From: Calycina herbarum
Taxonomy: Eukaryota; Ascomycota; Leotiomycetes; Helotiales; Pezizellaceae
Assembly (NCBI GenBank): GCA_001414485.1
Contig: LLEY01000004.1
Coordinates: forward strand, 744,001 to 808,000
Reading direction: 5' to 3'
Length of the DNA: 64,000 nt
Shown here: in pieces, positions 35,158 through 44,718 of the stretch
Position numbering within the stretch: the stretch's first letter is position 1
How the letters are laid out: each line of letters opens with the position of its first letter
The notes under the pieces: generated by a model
Told to the model about the DNA's origin: nothing
What the model saw: only the letters and a program-made list of their open reading frames with translations
Databases searched by the model: none
Program-made: the position numbers and the translations under genes

Positions 35158-36138
35158 ATGCCATCCCCAAAATCCATCCTCCTGTTAGGTCTAGGCGAAC
35201 TAGGCACCGCAATCCTCCACTCCCTCCATACTCTCACCACCACCAAAAGCCCTTCAACAAAAATAACTGTCCTCCTCCGACCCTCAACTCTCTCCTCTCC
35301 CTCGCCCTCCAAAGCTTTCCAACTCGATGAGCTAAAGTCCCAAGGAATCGACTTCCTCCCAGCTGATATCCTCACTCTCTCTATACCAGAACTAGCCATT
35401 ATCTTCAAACCCTTCGATAGCGTAATCTCCGCCCTAGGTTTCGCGTCTCCAGAAGGAGGCTTACAAATTAAAATCACTAAAGCGGTACTAGAAGCTGGTG
35501 TAGAATGGTATGTGCCCTGGCAATTCGGGGTTGATTATGAAGGCGTTGGGTGGGGAAGTGAGCAGCCGGTTTGGGATGAGCAGTTGGTTGTTCGTGGGTT
35601 GTTACAGGATCATGTGAAAGAGAGTGGGGGGACGAAATGGATTATCATTAGTACGGGAATCTTCACCAGCTTTCTCTTTGAGGAGATTTTTGGGGTTGTT
35701 GTTAAGCGAGAGGATGGGGTTTTGGTGAGAGCGTTGGGGGGATGGGAGAATAGCGTTACGGTCACGATGCCGGGGGATATTGGGTTGCTTACTGCTGATA
35801 TCCTCTTCTCCGACGACGAGAAAGAAGTGGGAAATCAGATTCTCTATACATCTGGGGAGACGGTGAGTTATGGGAGGATAGCAGAGGTTGTCGAGACTGA
35901 AATTTCGAAATGGAATATTGGATTGAAAGTTGAGAGGGAGGTGTGGAGTGTGGAGAAGTTGAAGGGAGATTTGGAAGCGGATAAGGAAGATAATATTAAG
36001 AGGTATCGTGTTGTTTTCGCGAAGGGGGATGGGGTTAGTTGGGACGAGGGGAAGACTTGGAATGTTAAGAAGGGGATTGAAACGCTGGACGTGGAGGGCT
36101 GGGTGAAGAAGAATTTGAGGAGAAAGTTTGGGGTTTGA
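35158..36138 (+). CDS. NmrA-like / isoflavone-reductase-type NAD(P)-binding protein
   Basis: This is a single-exon gene of 326 residues. The N-terminus, MPSPKSILLLGLGELGTAIL, is a Rossmann GxGxxG motif on the first beta strand. It is followed by ITVLLRPSTL (end of strand 2) and by FDSVISALGF, the usual pattern of NmrA and isoflavone-reductase-like enzymes. VEWYVPWQFGVDYEG matches the family region after strand 5. These are atypical short-chain dehydrogenases: some are redox sensors in nitrogen regulation, others reduce phenolic substrates. I start at 35158, not at the upstream in-frame ATG at 35107, because the Rossmann strand begins right after it. The downstream half has higher G and lower C than the first third, a visible strand skew within the gene. 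Confidence 0.8.
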   Translation: MPSPKSILLLGLGELGTAILHSLHTLTTTKSPSTKITVLLRPSTLSSPSPSKAFQLDELKSQGIDFLPADILTLSIPELAIIFKPFDSVISALGFASPEGGLQIKITKAVLEAGVEWYVPWQFGVDYEGVGWGSEQPVWDEQLVVRGLLQDHVKESGGTKWIIISTGIFTSFLFEEIFGVVVKREDGVLVRALGGWENSVTVTMPGDIGLLTADILFSDDEKEVGNQILYTSGETVSYGRIAEVVETEISKWNIGLKVEREVWSVEKLKGDLEADKEDNIKRYRVVFAKGDGVSWDEGKTWNVKKGIETLDVEGWVKKNLRRKFGV

Positions 36139-37666
36139 GGAGTTTCTTGTGGTGGGATTGAGAAATTGTAGAAATGAAATCGCTACTCTTGGTAAGTACC
36201 ATCGCAAGGCTTCAATTTCAAGTGGATGCGTTGCTCACGTGGCAAACAAACAGGGCCAAAAGAACTTGAGAAGTAGAAGATATCCTCCATGATGCTCTAA
36301 GAATCTGAATGGTGATCTTTCTAAGGTTTTTGTGAGTGATAGCGATAGTCATAAGTGTCGCTGAAACTCAACCTGTTGAACAATTTCAAGATTACCTCTC
36401 AGCAGCTAATTTACACCAACACACTGTGACTGATTCGAAGCACAACCATTCCAAAACTCCAAGAATCCACTAAGCTACTCAAATAAACTGACAGGTCATC
36501 TCGATTCATCCTATAAAAAGCAATGAATGCACCTCCCTCAAGCCAAATGTTGGTGGCGTCCAAAGAACCAATAACAAATCCAGCGTCTCCCTAGCTGTTT
36601 CGCTACCACAAGCCATCTCAATTTCACAATAATTTCGATGAAACATTAATCGACAAGATGAGTTCATTCTCCAAGTTCTTTCATCGAAAAGATAAAGTCC
36701 ACTTCCTCACTCGCGTCCTCAGCTCAACGAAAAATTCATACCTACGAATTATTCCTCGGAGGAACTTCCACCCAGGCAACAATATTTGTCACCGCCTCCA
36801 CCTTTCTCTTCCTTATTTGACAATACCTAGATCATAACTAGGCGACCAAACCTATACGTCATTCCCTCTTGCCGCCTCGGACCAGGACAGCAATAAAATG
36901 GCCCCTAAAATCATGCCCGCTATAGGATCAGTCTTCACGTATCCTAAAATGGCCCTGGTGCTTGGTGTGAGTCTTGGAACAGGAGCCATTGACGTTAAAT
37001 AGCCGAAGAGTGAAAAAACTGAGGCGGGGGAAGGAGTCTTTGGTGAAGAAGGGAGGGCCTGGGAAGGGTGGGGAACAAGGTGTTTAAAGAAGGAAAGAGG
37101 AAGTGCTTGAGGTGAGTTTGAAGCGCTAATTTACGAGTGAGATTGTGACTAAATGCTTCGAGTTCTAGAAAGAGGGAATAGGGGAACAGGAAATCGGACT
37201 GAAGCAGTGTTCGTATTCGCGTAGTTGTTTCCCAAAAGCAGATATGGTTGCAAAGGCTAGATATCTGCAGATTGAGAAGGTTGAAGTCAAGGAAGGGATG
37301 GAGAATTGAAGCAAGGGAGTTTTTTGGGTTCTGGGTGAAGTTAAAACTACCTCGTTATCTCGGAGATCGCCACTTCGGAGCCTTTTAATTTTGAACATAA
37401 GGAGTTATTGCTACTAAAAGAAAAAAGAAGCCTTGAGAGGCGAGTGTAGTTTATCAATATCAAGCAATTCGCACATTGGTGGCGTCCCTCATGCCAAAAA
37501 TAAATATTCCCTATCACTTTTACATACCTAAGAACCATTTAGCCCTCCTCAACCCCTCCTCAAAAACTCACTTCAACTCACCATCTCCCATCCTATTAAG
37601 CCCAACCAACCTTCTCCTCTCACCAGGCCACCAAATCCCCTAAACTCTTTTCTCTTCAACATAACA
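36139..37666. other. Intergenic spacer with a possible relic small ORF
   Basis: No supported gene. An ATG at 36658 opens 59 codons (MSSFSKFFHRKDKVHFL..., stop near 36837). Another frame in the same segment reads a hydrophobic stretch (TIFVTASTFLFL) that might be a membrane segment of a broken gene. About 110 bp upstream, near 36555-36566, the motif TTGGTGGCGTCC matches the sequence upstream of the two small ORFs that follow. Confidence 0.35.
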
Positions 37667-37928
37667 ATGCTCTTTTGTGCCGCTCTCCTCCCCGTCCAAT
37701 TATACGACCAGGAAGAAGTAAAAAGAATGGAGGAGAACTGGCGGAGGGCGTATAAAGTAGGAGGGAATTTGGTGGAATCGCCACCAGATGGGAGCGGGGT
37801 TAGAGATGAAATTGAGCCAGGGGCTGGTGATCATGAAGGAGGTAAGTTATGTTTGTGCATTATGGGGGTATGAAAACTATGGTTTTTGAGTTGACAATTC
37901 TACAGATAAAAAAGGGGTTAGGAAATGA
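37667..37928 (+). CDS. Small ORF of unknown function, copy A of a tandem pair
   Basis: I read 37667..37841 and 37906..37928, with donor GTAAGT and acceptor CTACAG, giving 65 residues that start MLFCAALLPVQLYDQEEV and then a charged ENWRRAYK segment. The N-terminal 12 residues are hydrophobic. A related sequence lies about 700 bp downstream with the same intron donor context (GTAAGTTATGTTTGTGCATTATGG against GTGAGTTGTATTTTTGTGCATTATGG, quoted in parts in the findings) and the same downstream block. Function is unknown, and expression is not shown. Confidence 0.35.
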
Positions 37929-38309
37929 GATGAGAAATGAGACGAGAAACAGTGAGAGGGAGGAGAATGAAGATATGGAGTGGACTTGGAGCTGGTGTTA
38001 TGCAAGATAAACGAGATGGAAAATCGCAACTTAACGTATATTGTTTTACCGTTTCGATGCTTTAATGAGTTGGAATTATTGGTAGTAAAGGGAAGCCGGT
38101 CTTCGAGAAAGACAAGTGTTGTTTGACAATCTTTTCGTGGCGTCCTTCTTACCAAAACAATTAATCCCTAAATAGCCTTACATTCCTAAGGCCCTTCTTC
38201 CATTTATCCTCATCCCCATCCCCTATCCCAACCCAACTCAGCCCATCAACCCATTCATCGAATCCAACCAAACCCAACCCACCTCACACTCTCACCACGC
38301 CAACAAATC

Positions 38310-38700
38310 ACACAAACCTCTGGAGAAGTCGCACAGGCAAACTCTTCCTCCTATCATCATCAGCTCTCTGTCTAGGAATAATTTATCTCCAACGCGACGG
38401 ATCAAAAGAAAATTGGAGGAAAGATAAACCAAAGCCAATGTTAAATCCCTATGAAGATTCGAGTAGGGCTACAATACACGGAGAAGGTGAGTTGTATTTT
38501 TGTGCATTATGGTGGGATGAAGGCTAAAGATGGGGGGGATTAGAAGGTCAGGTTCTCCTTAGAAGACCAAGACCAAGACCAAGACCAGGGCAGGAAGCGA
38601 AACCAGAAAAGGAGAGAAGGGGAGGTTGAAGAGGTGGAATGACATGGAGTTGGCGCCATGTAAGATAAACAAGCTGGAAGATCCCTACTTTAAATACATG
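38310..38700 (+). pseudogene. Related small ORF, copy B, without a clear start codon
   Basis: In one frame the sequence reads GKLFLLSSSALCLGIIYLQ (a membrane-like segment) followed by RDGSKENWRKDKPKPMLNPYE, which parallels copy A (QEEV..ENWRRAYK). It ends at a GTGAGT donor near 38487. No ATG opens this frame nearby, so the copy may be broken or may use an upstream exon that I cannot identify. A (GACCAA)4 microsatellite lies at about 38562-38586. Confidence 0.35.
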
Positions 38701-38749
38701 CTAGGAATTAAAGGTTTTAAGATGATTTTTTGCTTACTTCTAACCAACT

Positions 38750-40485
38750 CTATATCTCGCTCTCAAACCTCCTAACCAACAATCCTTTCGCTTCCAAAAA
38801 CTCCTTAACATCCTTAACGGTATACTCCCCTCTATGAAACATGCCCGCTCCAAGAGCAGCATCCGTCCTCGTCTTATCAAACACCTCCTCGAAATGGCCA
38901 GGGTTCCCAGCACCACTAGACGCAATAACGGGTATTGAAACAGCACCTTTAACCTGGTTTATCAACTCGAGATCAAATCCGCTGTTTGTTCCATCTTTAT
39001 CGATGCAATTCAGTAGGATTTCCCCAGTTCCCATAACTTCAACGGCTTGTGTGAGCTCCACGACGTCCATGTCTCTCGTTTCTCGTCCGCCTTTGATGGT
39101 GCATGCGTACCAACATGATGTTTCTCCATTTGGTCCTGGTATCTTTGTGGTAATGGTGTTATGTTTTGTTTCCGAGGAATTGGAGACGTAGACTCGTTTT
39201 GGGTCAACACTGACAACCACTGCCTGGTTGCCATAAGCCTGAGATATCTGCTCAATAGCGGTCTTTCCAGATAACTTCTTTCCAGCAGCATAATACTCTT
39301 CAGCAGCCGTAACAGCATCCGAGCCTATCGAGACCTTATCCGCGCCACTCTTAAAATACATCGTCGCAATTTCTAAAGCAGAAACCTTCGTCCCATCCGT
39401 ATCAGTCGTATCCCTAATCCCACCACCGATCGTAAGAGGCACAAAAACCGTCTCCGACGTCCTTCGTAAGATCTCCAACATCGGTAAATCAGCCAACGGA
39501 CAATCCCGAAAACTGGTAATATTCAAAAAAGTAACCTCATCCGCTCCTTGCTCATAATATTTCCTCGCCATCTCCACTGGCTTCCCCAGATTCCTAACAT
39601 TACCACCTTCTCCCTTTTCCCGGACATCATATTGATCGCCTTTTGTAACAACAAGATCTCCTTGGTCGTTCGTTCTTACATCCAAACAAGCGATAACTCT
39701 CCTCGTCAGACCTTCTTCCACAGCTTTTAGACCAGCTACACCACTTTCAGATTCCCCATCTAGGAAAGCTTTCAGAACCCGTAATCCAGCAACACCACTC
39801 TTTTCAGGATGAAACTGCGTCGCCAAAATATTTCCCTTCGCAACAGCACCCACGAACTCTTCATCCCCATATCTCGCAGTAGCAACCGTCCATCCCTGTC
39901 CCTCCAACTCCCCCTTCACATAAGGAACTTTATACGAATGAACATAGTAATATTTCGAGCTCGGTCGTAGTCCATAGACCTGTTTATCACTTGTATTCGC
40001 ACTATTCCAACCAATGTGAGGGACGGATTTCGAGGAATCGTTGAAGCGATCGAGAGAGCCTTTTATGCAACCAAGACCGGGGATGGAGGGGCTTTCAGTG
40101 GATCCTTCGAAGAGTACTTGGAGTCCAACGCAGATTGCCATAAAGGGTTTGCCGGACTCGATGTGTTTTCGGATTGCGGGGAGGTAGCCTGCTTTGTCGA
40201 ATTGGGTCATGCAGTGGCCGAAATGGCCAACGCCTGGGAGGATGAGTTTCTACAAAAGATGAATGTTATTAGCTTAGGATCTTGACAGTAGTACAATAGC
40301 CAAGTTGAAGAAAAAAGTAATTCCAATGAAAATTGGCATATGTAACTATTGAATTGACTCACATCTGCTTTCTCAACATCTTCGGGCGTCTTGATCCAGT
40401 CAATTGTGTACCCCACTTTCTCAATGGCATTGGCTAAACTGCGCACGTTGCCGGCGACATAGTCGAGTAGATATACTTTTGGCAT
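38750..40485 (-). CDS. HIS7: Imidazole glycerol phosphate synthase, fused HisH-HisF
   Basis: Two exons, 40485..40363 and 40249..38750, give 540 residues, close to the usual length. The glutaminase part starts [17 protein letters not shown], has the oxyanion region [10 protein letters not shown], the nucleophile Cys in [15 protein letters not shown] and the catalytic His-Glu in TQFHPEKSG. The cyclase part begins [18 protein letters not shown] (here [16 protein letters not shown]) and has the barrel motifs [21 protein letters not shown] and PVIASSGAG. The bifunctional enzyme forms IGP and AICAR in step five of histidine biosynthesis. The join [14 protein letters not shown] fits the family. A GCN4/CPC1 box lies 80 bp upstream of the ATG. 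Confidence 0.95.
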
Positions 40486-40564
40486 ATCTGCCAAAGTATT
40501 TCTGTAACTGGAAATCGTGATTCTGTCGATTGGGAAAGGCTGTGTTGTTTTGTCTGTTGTGAAG

Positions 40565-40571
40565 TGAGTCA
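40565..40571. promoter_or_regulatory. GCN4/CPC1-type binding site TGAGTCA
   Basis: A perfect TGA(G/C)TCA box lies about 80 bp upstream of the HIS7 start codon. In yeast and Neurospora this site binds GCN4/CPC1 under amino-acid starvation, and histidine genes are classic targets. Confidence 0.65.
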
Positions 40572-40974
40572 GTTTGGAGGGACAAGAATTTCTTCCACCC
40601 CGCGATTTTGCCCACCGTTTTGGGTTCACCGCCTTTAAAGCTACCCCCCTTTCCATCATGTATCCACTGAGGTATCAGTCCACCAGTGCAGGAGTTCGTA
40701 AATGTTCAAGATTATAGCATCTCTAATCTGATCCAAATGTCAAGCAAGAATACGAAAATCAATCCTGTTGTCCTAAAAATAATTCGAATAATTCGAATTT
40801 CGTTATTGTAGATGCTATAGCACAATTGTAGAAAGGAAAGTGTCTTGAGGCTCAGGCTATAACGCTCGTAAAATACAGGAAATATCTGACTTCATGAGAG
40901 ATGGAAATTGAATTTCTCAAGCCGATATACATTACCAAAGAAACCCCATTTTCTACCATTCACTACACCGTCCA

Positions 40975-42021
40975 TCACAACTTCGAACTCCCAACCTTCT
41001 CCTTCTCCCTCTCTTTCTCCAAAGCCCACTCAACCAACCTCCTCTTTCTAATCTCTACCCCAGCCCTTGGGCTCTTCCCATCCACGTACCCCATAAAATC
41101 GTGAGTATTAAACCCCAACAAACTCAGCAGCCTCTTCGGAATGTCATCCAGTTTCTCCCATCCAACAGCAACAGTCATATTCTCCGTAGGTCTAATCCAA
41201 GGCTGACAATACTGGATAGTGAAACTTCTTCTAGTATTGTTAGATGTATTTTCCCCACCACTATGCCAGAGGGTATTCAAGAAGTAGACGACGGAGCCGG
41301 AAGGCATGATGGCTGGTATCATTTGTGAGCGACTTGGCTGTTGGTCATCGGACCAGAGATGGGAACCGGGGATAAGTGTTGTTGCGCCGTTTGTGGTGGT
41401 GAAATCATCGAGGGAGACCATTGTTCCCTTCATAAAAATCAATAATTATTCGATCGAGTTTTAGAAGATGGAAACATACAATACCCATCAAAGGTCTCGG
41501 TCTAGGTAATTGTATCAACCCATCATCAGTATGCATCTCCTGCCTCTTAGACCCCGGTCCAACATCAACAGAATGCCAACTCGTCAAAAGATAATTCGGC
41601 TGCAAAAAATAATCATTTAACTTCAAAATCGTCTCATGGATTGGGAAACAATCGAATACACGACTCTTATCTGCAAGAGCGTAGATCCTACTAGTTTTGA
41701 ATCCTTCGAATGGATTTCTTCCCCCTTTGGCTGCGGGTCCCGAAGTATCCAATGCTTGGAGACGTGCAAGCTCGGCATTTGCTGCGTCGACTTGAGTTTT
41801 GGTGAAGATGGATGGGAGGATTACATATCCGTGTTCAAGAACATGGTCGATGAGATGAGCTACTGATGGATCTTTTTTCCCGGGGAGGAAAGTTGTGCCT
41901 TTTCCTAGTTGTTGGCGGTCATGGATGGTTGTTGGTCTAACTGGTGGATCATCTTCGTTTTGCTGGGGAACCTGAGGAGGTTAGTCTTGCAGTATCATTT
42001 GTATGCAGTGAAACGTACCAT
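40975..42021 (-). CDS. Phytanoyl-CoA dioxygenase (PhyH) family Fe(II)/2-oxoglutarate oxygenase
   Basis: Exons are read as 42021..42019 (the ATG alone), 41971..41480 and 41427..40975, giving 315 residues. The first 2-His-1-Asp element is MHTDDG. After the second join comes VSLDDFTTTNGATTLIPGSHLW, the core of the family (D..T..NGa..viPGSH; shown in parts elsewhere). The distal His lies in NTLWHSGGENT and the 2-oxoglutarate-binding Arg in TRRSFTIQY. The enzyme probably hydroxylates a small molecule or lipid; the substrate is unknown. Introns have GTACGT and GTATGT donors and a CTAAC branch in the first. The gene lies about 450 bp downstream of the GSH2-like gene on the same strand, so the two may be co-regulated. 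The 3' end is about 490 bp from the HIS7 start. Confidence 0.8.
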
Positions 42022-42474
42022 AGTGAGGGTTTTTTTTCTTTTGGAGTAGATGTAGTTTTGAAGCAGTTTCGGTAACTTTAAATCAGTGTAGCTTGCAACA
42101 TATGGAAATCAAGAAGAGTGAATCGTACTTAAATATGAGATGGTTGATACCCGTCATGCTGGTTAGGATAAGCCCGGCTCAGGCGGGGTCGTGGGGTATA
42201 TCACTCCAAACGGTAACCCGGAAAAAGGCTACCTACAGTCATATTTTCAAGTTCATATTCAAGTTCAGCGCGTAGATTGCGGGGTACAACCAAACCGATT
42301 CTGGGAACATGTGCAAAAGGCAGGGTGCACGCAATTAGAACACTATTTTATGAGATTCCGAGCGGTTGCTGTCTTTGCTTGGGAATGGCCCCACCCTGCG
42401 CGCTGAACCGAGGTACGATCTGATCAAAAGTCATTAAAGAATAGCCAAACTTTCAGATTCGTGTCAATGAAGTC
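42022..42474. other. Spacer between the GSH2-like and PhyH genes
   Basis: No gene seen. It must contain the PhyH promoter and the 3' end of the GSH2-like transcript. Confidence 0.4.
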
Positions 42475-44034
42475 TCATACTATACTTGGTTTCGAATATA
42501 ATGTAGACAAAGTTTCGTCATCCACCAGCAACGGGCTATCAAAACAACCGTATCCTTTCACCACAGACATCTCGTTCACACCTGCACTCTTCGTTTTGAA
42601 TGACCAACACGGAGGCTCTTCATGTTCGATGATTACACCCTTCTCATTTCCGGTTCTTGACTGCTTCCAATAACAAACCCCAAAGACGCCGAGCTCCGAG
42701 ACAACTGGTCCGCTGTAAGGTTTGGTGGGAGAAAGTAAAATATTGTTATAAAGAGGGGGTTGGATTTTCTCCATGAGGATATATAGATTCCACGATTCTT
42801 TGGGGGTTTTAGCAAGAAATAGAGAAATATCCTGTCCGTATATATTGTGCCCACCTCCTTCCAGAGATGGTTTCAACACATGGTTTTGAGCAGTTTCTGG
42901 GTTTAAAGCTAAGAACATAGCTTTACGTCCTGCTTCTGAATCATCCATAGGGTACATAGGAGTAAAAGAATCTTCCACAATGGCTGCTTCTTCCGGGGAG
43001 ATAAATCGATCCAGGGTTCCTGGCTCAGCTAAGGCTTCTTGTACTTTCTTGAAAGTTGTGAGATGGGAAAGTACTGAGGGACACTTGATAGCATTCGAAA
43101 GTTCCAGCTGCAAACGGCATTTATAGCCAATTGGAGTGTATTCCTCTATCTCAAAGCCAGAACGGAAATAAACAAGACTAATCTCAACAGGACCAAGATG
43201 CGATGGCCTGGAGGGGGGATGATACAATAATTCTCGAGAAGGAGAAAGTGAGGTGTGGGCGAGGACTTCCTCGCCAAATTCAACACGATATATAGGGACA
43301 GATTCTTCCCAAAGGCCGTATTCGATTGGCCGTTCGTCCGCAATGTTGAAATTGTTTGGTTGAACGACCATCAAGATACCCGTATGAGAAACACCAGAAC
43401 TCTTTGCATTTATATAGGCTTTGTGCATAGCAGCTAAGCCCGCGACCAAGGTCTGCAGAGTATTGCTTGAGGGCATATTTGAAATGGATGGCTTAAACGA
43501 GCCTGGGAATGGCTGGTGCGGTTCGTATGACCCATTTTGGAGGAGGTATCGATGCAAATGCGACGCCTTCTCACCATGTATTCCCCCAGCGCACGATATC
43601 GTGTTGAACTCGACTTGTTTGAGCTGCAAATTGCCCGCAGAAGACTCGTGAAGCATATAGTCCGACCGGAAGATTCCTGCCACGTAATCTTGTGTGTAGC
43701 CAGCCTTCTTCACCTCCTGATGTATTGTCCACAATGACCGCGTCAGAGGGTCGTCCTTGATCAGCTCGCCGAGGGTGCTGTAGAGCCATTCTTCGTCGCA
43801 AGCCACCGCGGCATAGAGTTTGTTGAAAATACTCTGCATGTGAAGAGCCGATTCGAATAGAGCTCTGGGGAAGAGAGTAGGATAGAGTGAGACTCCGACG
43901 GGGGATGCGATGCTTAGATGCTCATTCTCGAAATTGACCTGCTTCAGCAAGGAGCCGCGTGTTAATTGCCAGTCTCTAGCATTCGATATGGCGGCTTCGA
44001 GCTGATCATCTGATAGAGATGGCGGCCATGGCAT
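42475..44034 (-). CDS. Divergent glutathione-synthetase-like ATP-grasp protein
   Basis: This is a single exon of 519 residues, the usual length of eukaryotic GSH2. Family marks are present: MPWPPSLSDDQLEAAI, IFRSDYMLHE, VEFNTISCAGG (the metal ligands Glu and Asn kept), ILMVVQPNNFNI, YFRSGF, NHVLKPSLEGGGHNIYG and VVSELGVFGVC. Several normally invariant parts differ. The Gly-rich loop usually reads KPQREGGGNN; here the Arg is Leu. The C-terminal Ala/Gly loop usually reads EGGVAAGFG; here it is NEMSVVKGYG. The SSSFGG segment after EFNTI is replaced by CAGG. Glutathione synthetase adds Gly to gamma-Glu-Cys. With an altered substrate loop this could be a paralogue with another acceptor, and the true GSH2 would then lie elsewhere in the genome. 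That is inference. Confidence 0.85.
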   Translation of the reverse strand: MPWPPSLSDDQLEAAISNARDWQLTRGSLLKQVNFENEHLSIASPVGVSLYPTLFPRALFESALHMQSIFNKLYAAVACDEEWLYSTLGELIKDDPLTRSLWTIHQEVKKAGYTQDYVAGIFRSDYMLHESSAGNLQLKQVEFNTISCAGGIHGEKASHLHRYLLQNGSYEPHQPFPGSFKPSISNMPSSNTLQTLVAGLAAMHKAYINAKSSGVSHTGILMVVQPNNFNIADERPIEYGLWEESVPIYRVEFGEEVLAHTSLSPSRELLYHPPSRPSHLGPVEISLVYFRSGFEIEEYTPIGYKCRLQLELSNAIKCPSVLSHLTTFKKVQEALAEPGTLDRFISPEEAAIVEDSFTPMYPMDDSEAGRKAMFLALNPETAQNHVLKPSLEGGGHNIYGQDISLFLAKTPKESWNLYILMEKIQPPLYNNILLSPTKPYSGPVVSELGVFGVCYWKQSRTGNEKGVIIEHEEPPCWSFKTKSAGVNEMSVVKGYGCFDSPLLVDDETLSTLYSKPSIV

Positions 44035-44155
44035 ATTGGAATTGCATTCGATGCGTTACGGCTGTTCTCTTGTCGGCCGATGGATCTTCATTTGATGTTG
44101 TTGGCTGTGTTAAATGATTGAGACTTCTTGCCTATTTTCGGGCAACAGCGCTTTA

Positions 44156-44393
44156 CGAGCCCGGTACCACGGGTCCGTGCGATCAGGCTCTTGTAGACGC
44201 TGTACTAAAAGAGAACTCTAACAAAATTCAGACGTTAGAAAAATATATAAAAAATATGTTGCAACTCTAAATTACAGTGTTAGTATTTAGATAAACTCTC
44301 GAGCATTTTGAATCTGTCCCTGTTGTATAGTTCTACTCTGTTACTCAAGTTTTCAGTATGCCCTGAACGCACGGACCCGTGGTACCGGGCTCG
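44156..44393. mobile_element. 238-bp MITE with 32-bp terminal inverted repeats
   Basis: The ends 44156-44187 and 44362-44393 are inverted copies with one mismatch in 32 (26 outer bases perfect, beginning CGAGCCCGGTACC). TTA flanks both ends (44153-44155 and 44394-44396), as in PIF/Harbinger-type insertions. A longer direct repeat TTACGAG also overlaps the ends. The interior is AT-rich and non-coding, so movement would need a transposase elsewhere. Confidence 0.8.
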
Positions 44394-44718
44394 TTACGAG
44401 GTTACTCGTCATCACTTGCTCAGATCGGAAAAGTCCGAGAAGAGTTGGTAATTAGCAACTATAAGACCCCGATACCAATGTCGTTCTTCGTTCCTCTATT
44501 GCTTTTTCTCTTGCGAGTTTTGATGGCCAAAATAGGAAGCTGCGCCCAGTCTCGCAGCTATTTGGCGTCGCATTGCATTTCACGATTTCTAGGTCATGGA
44601 ATCTCAAGAATGTGTCCATATCAAAACAAACGGCGCTCCCATTGATAGCTTGGAGCACCCAACGGATGGATCCATATCAAGGTCTCAGAGGAGATGCTAA
44701 ATAAGACCCCGACGAACA

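Noticed and set aside
44379..44658. Open frames on both strands just right of the MITE
   Set aside because: They overlap the element end, show no motif and have no supported start.
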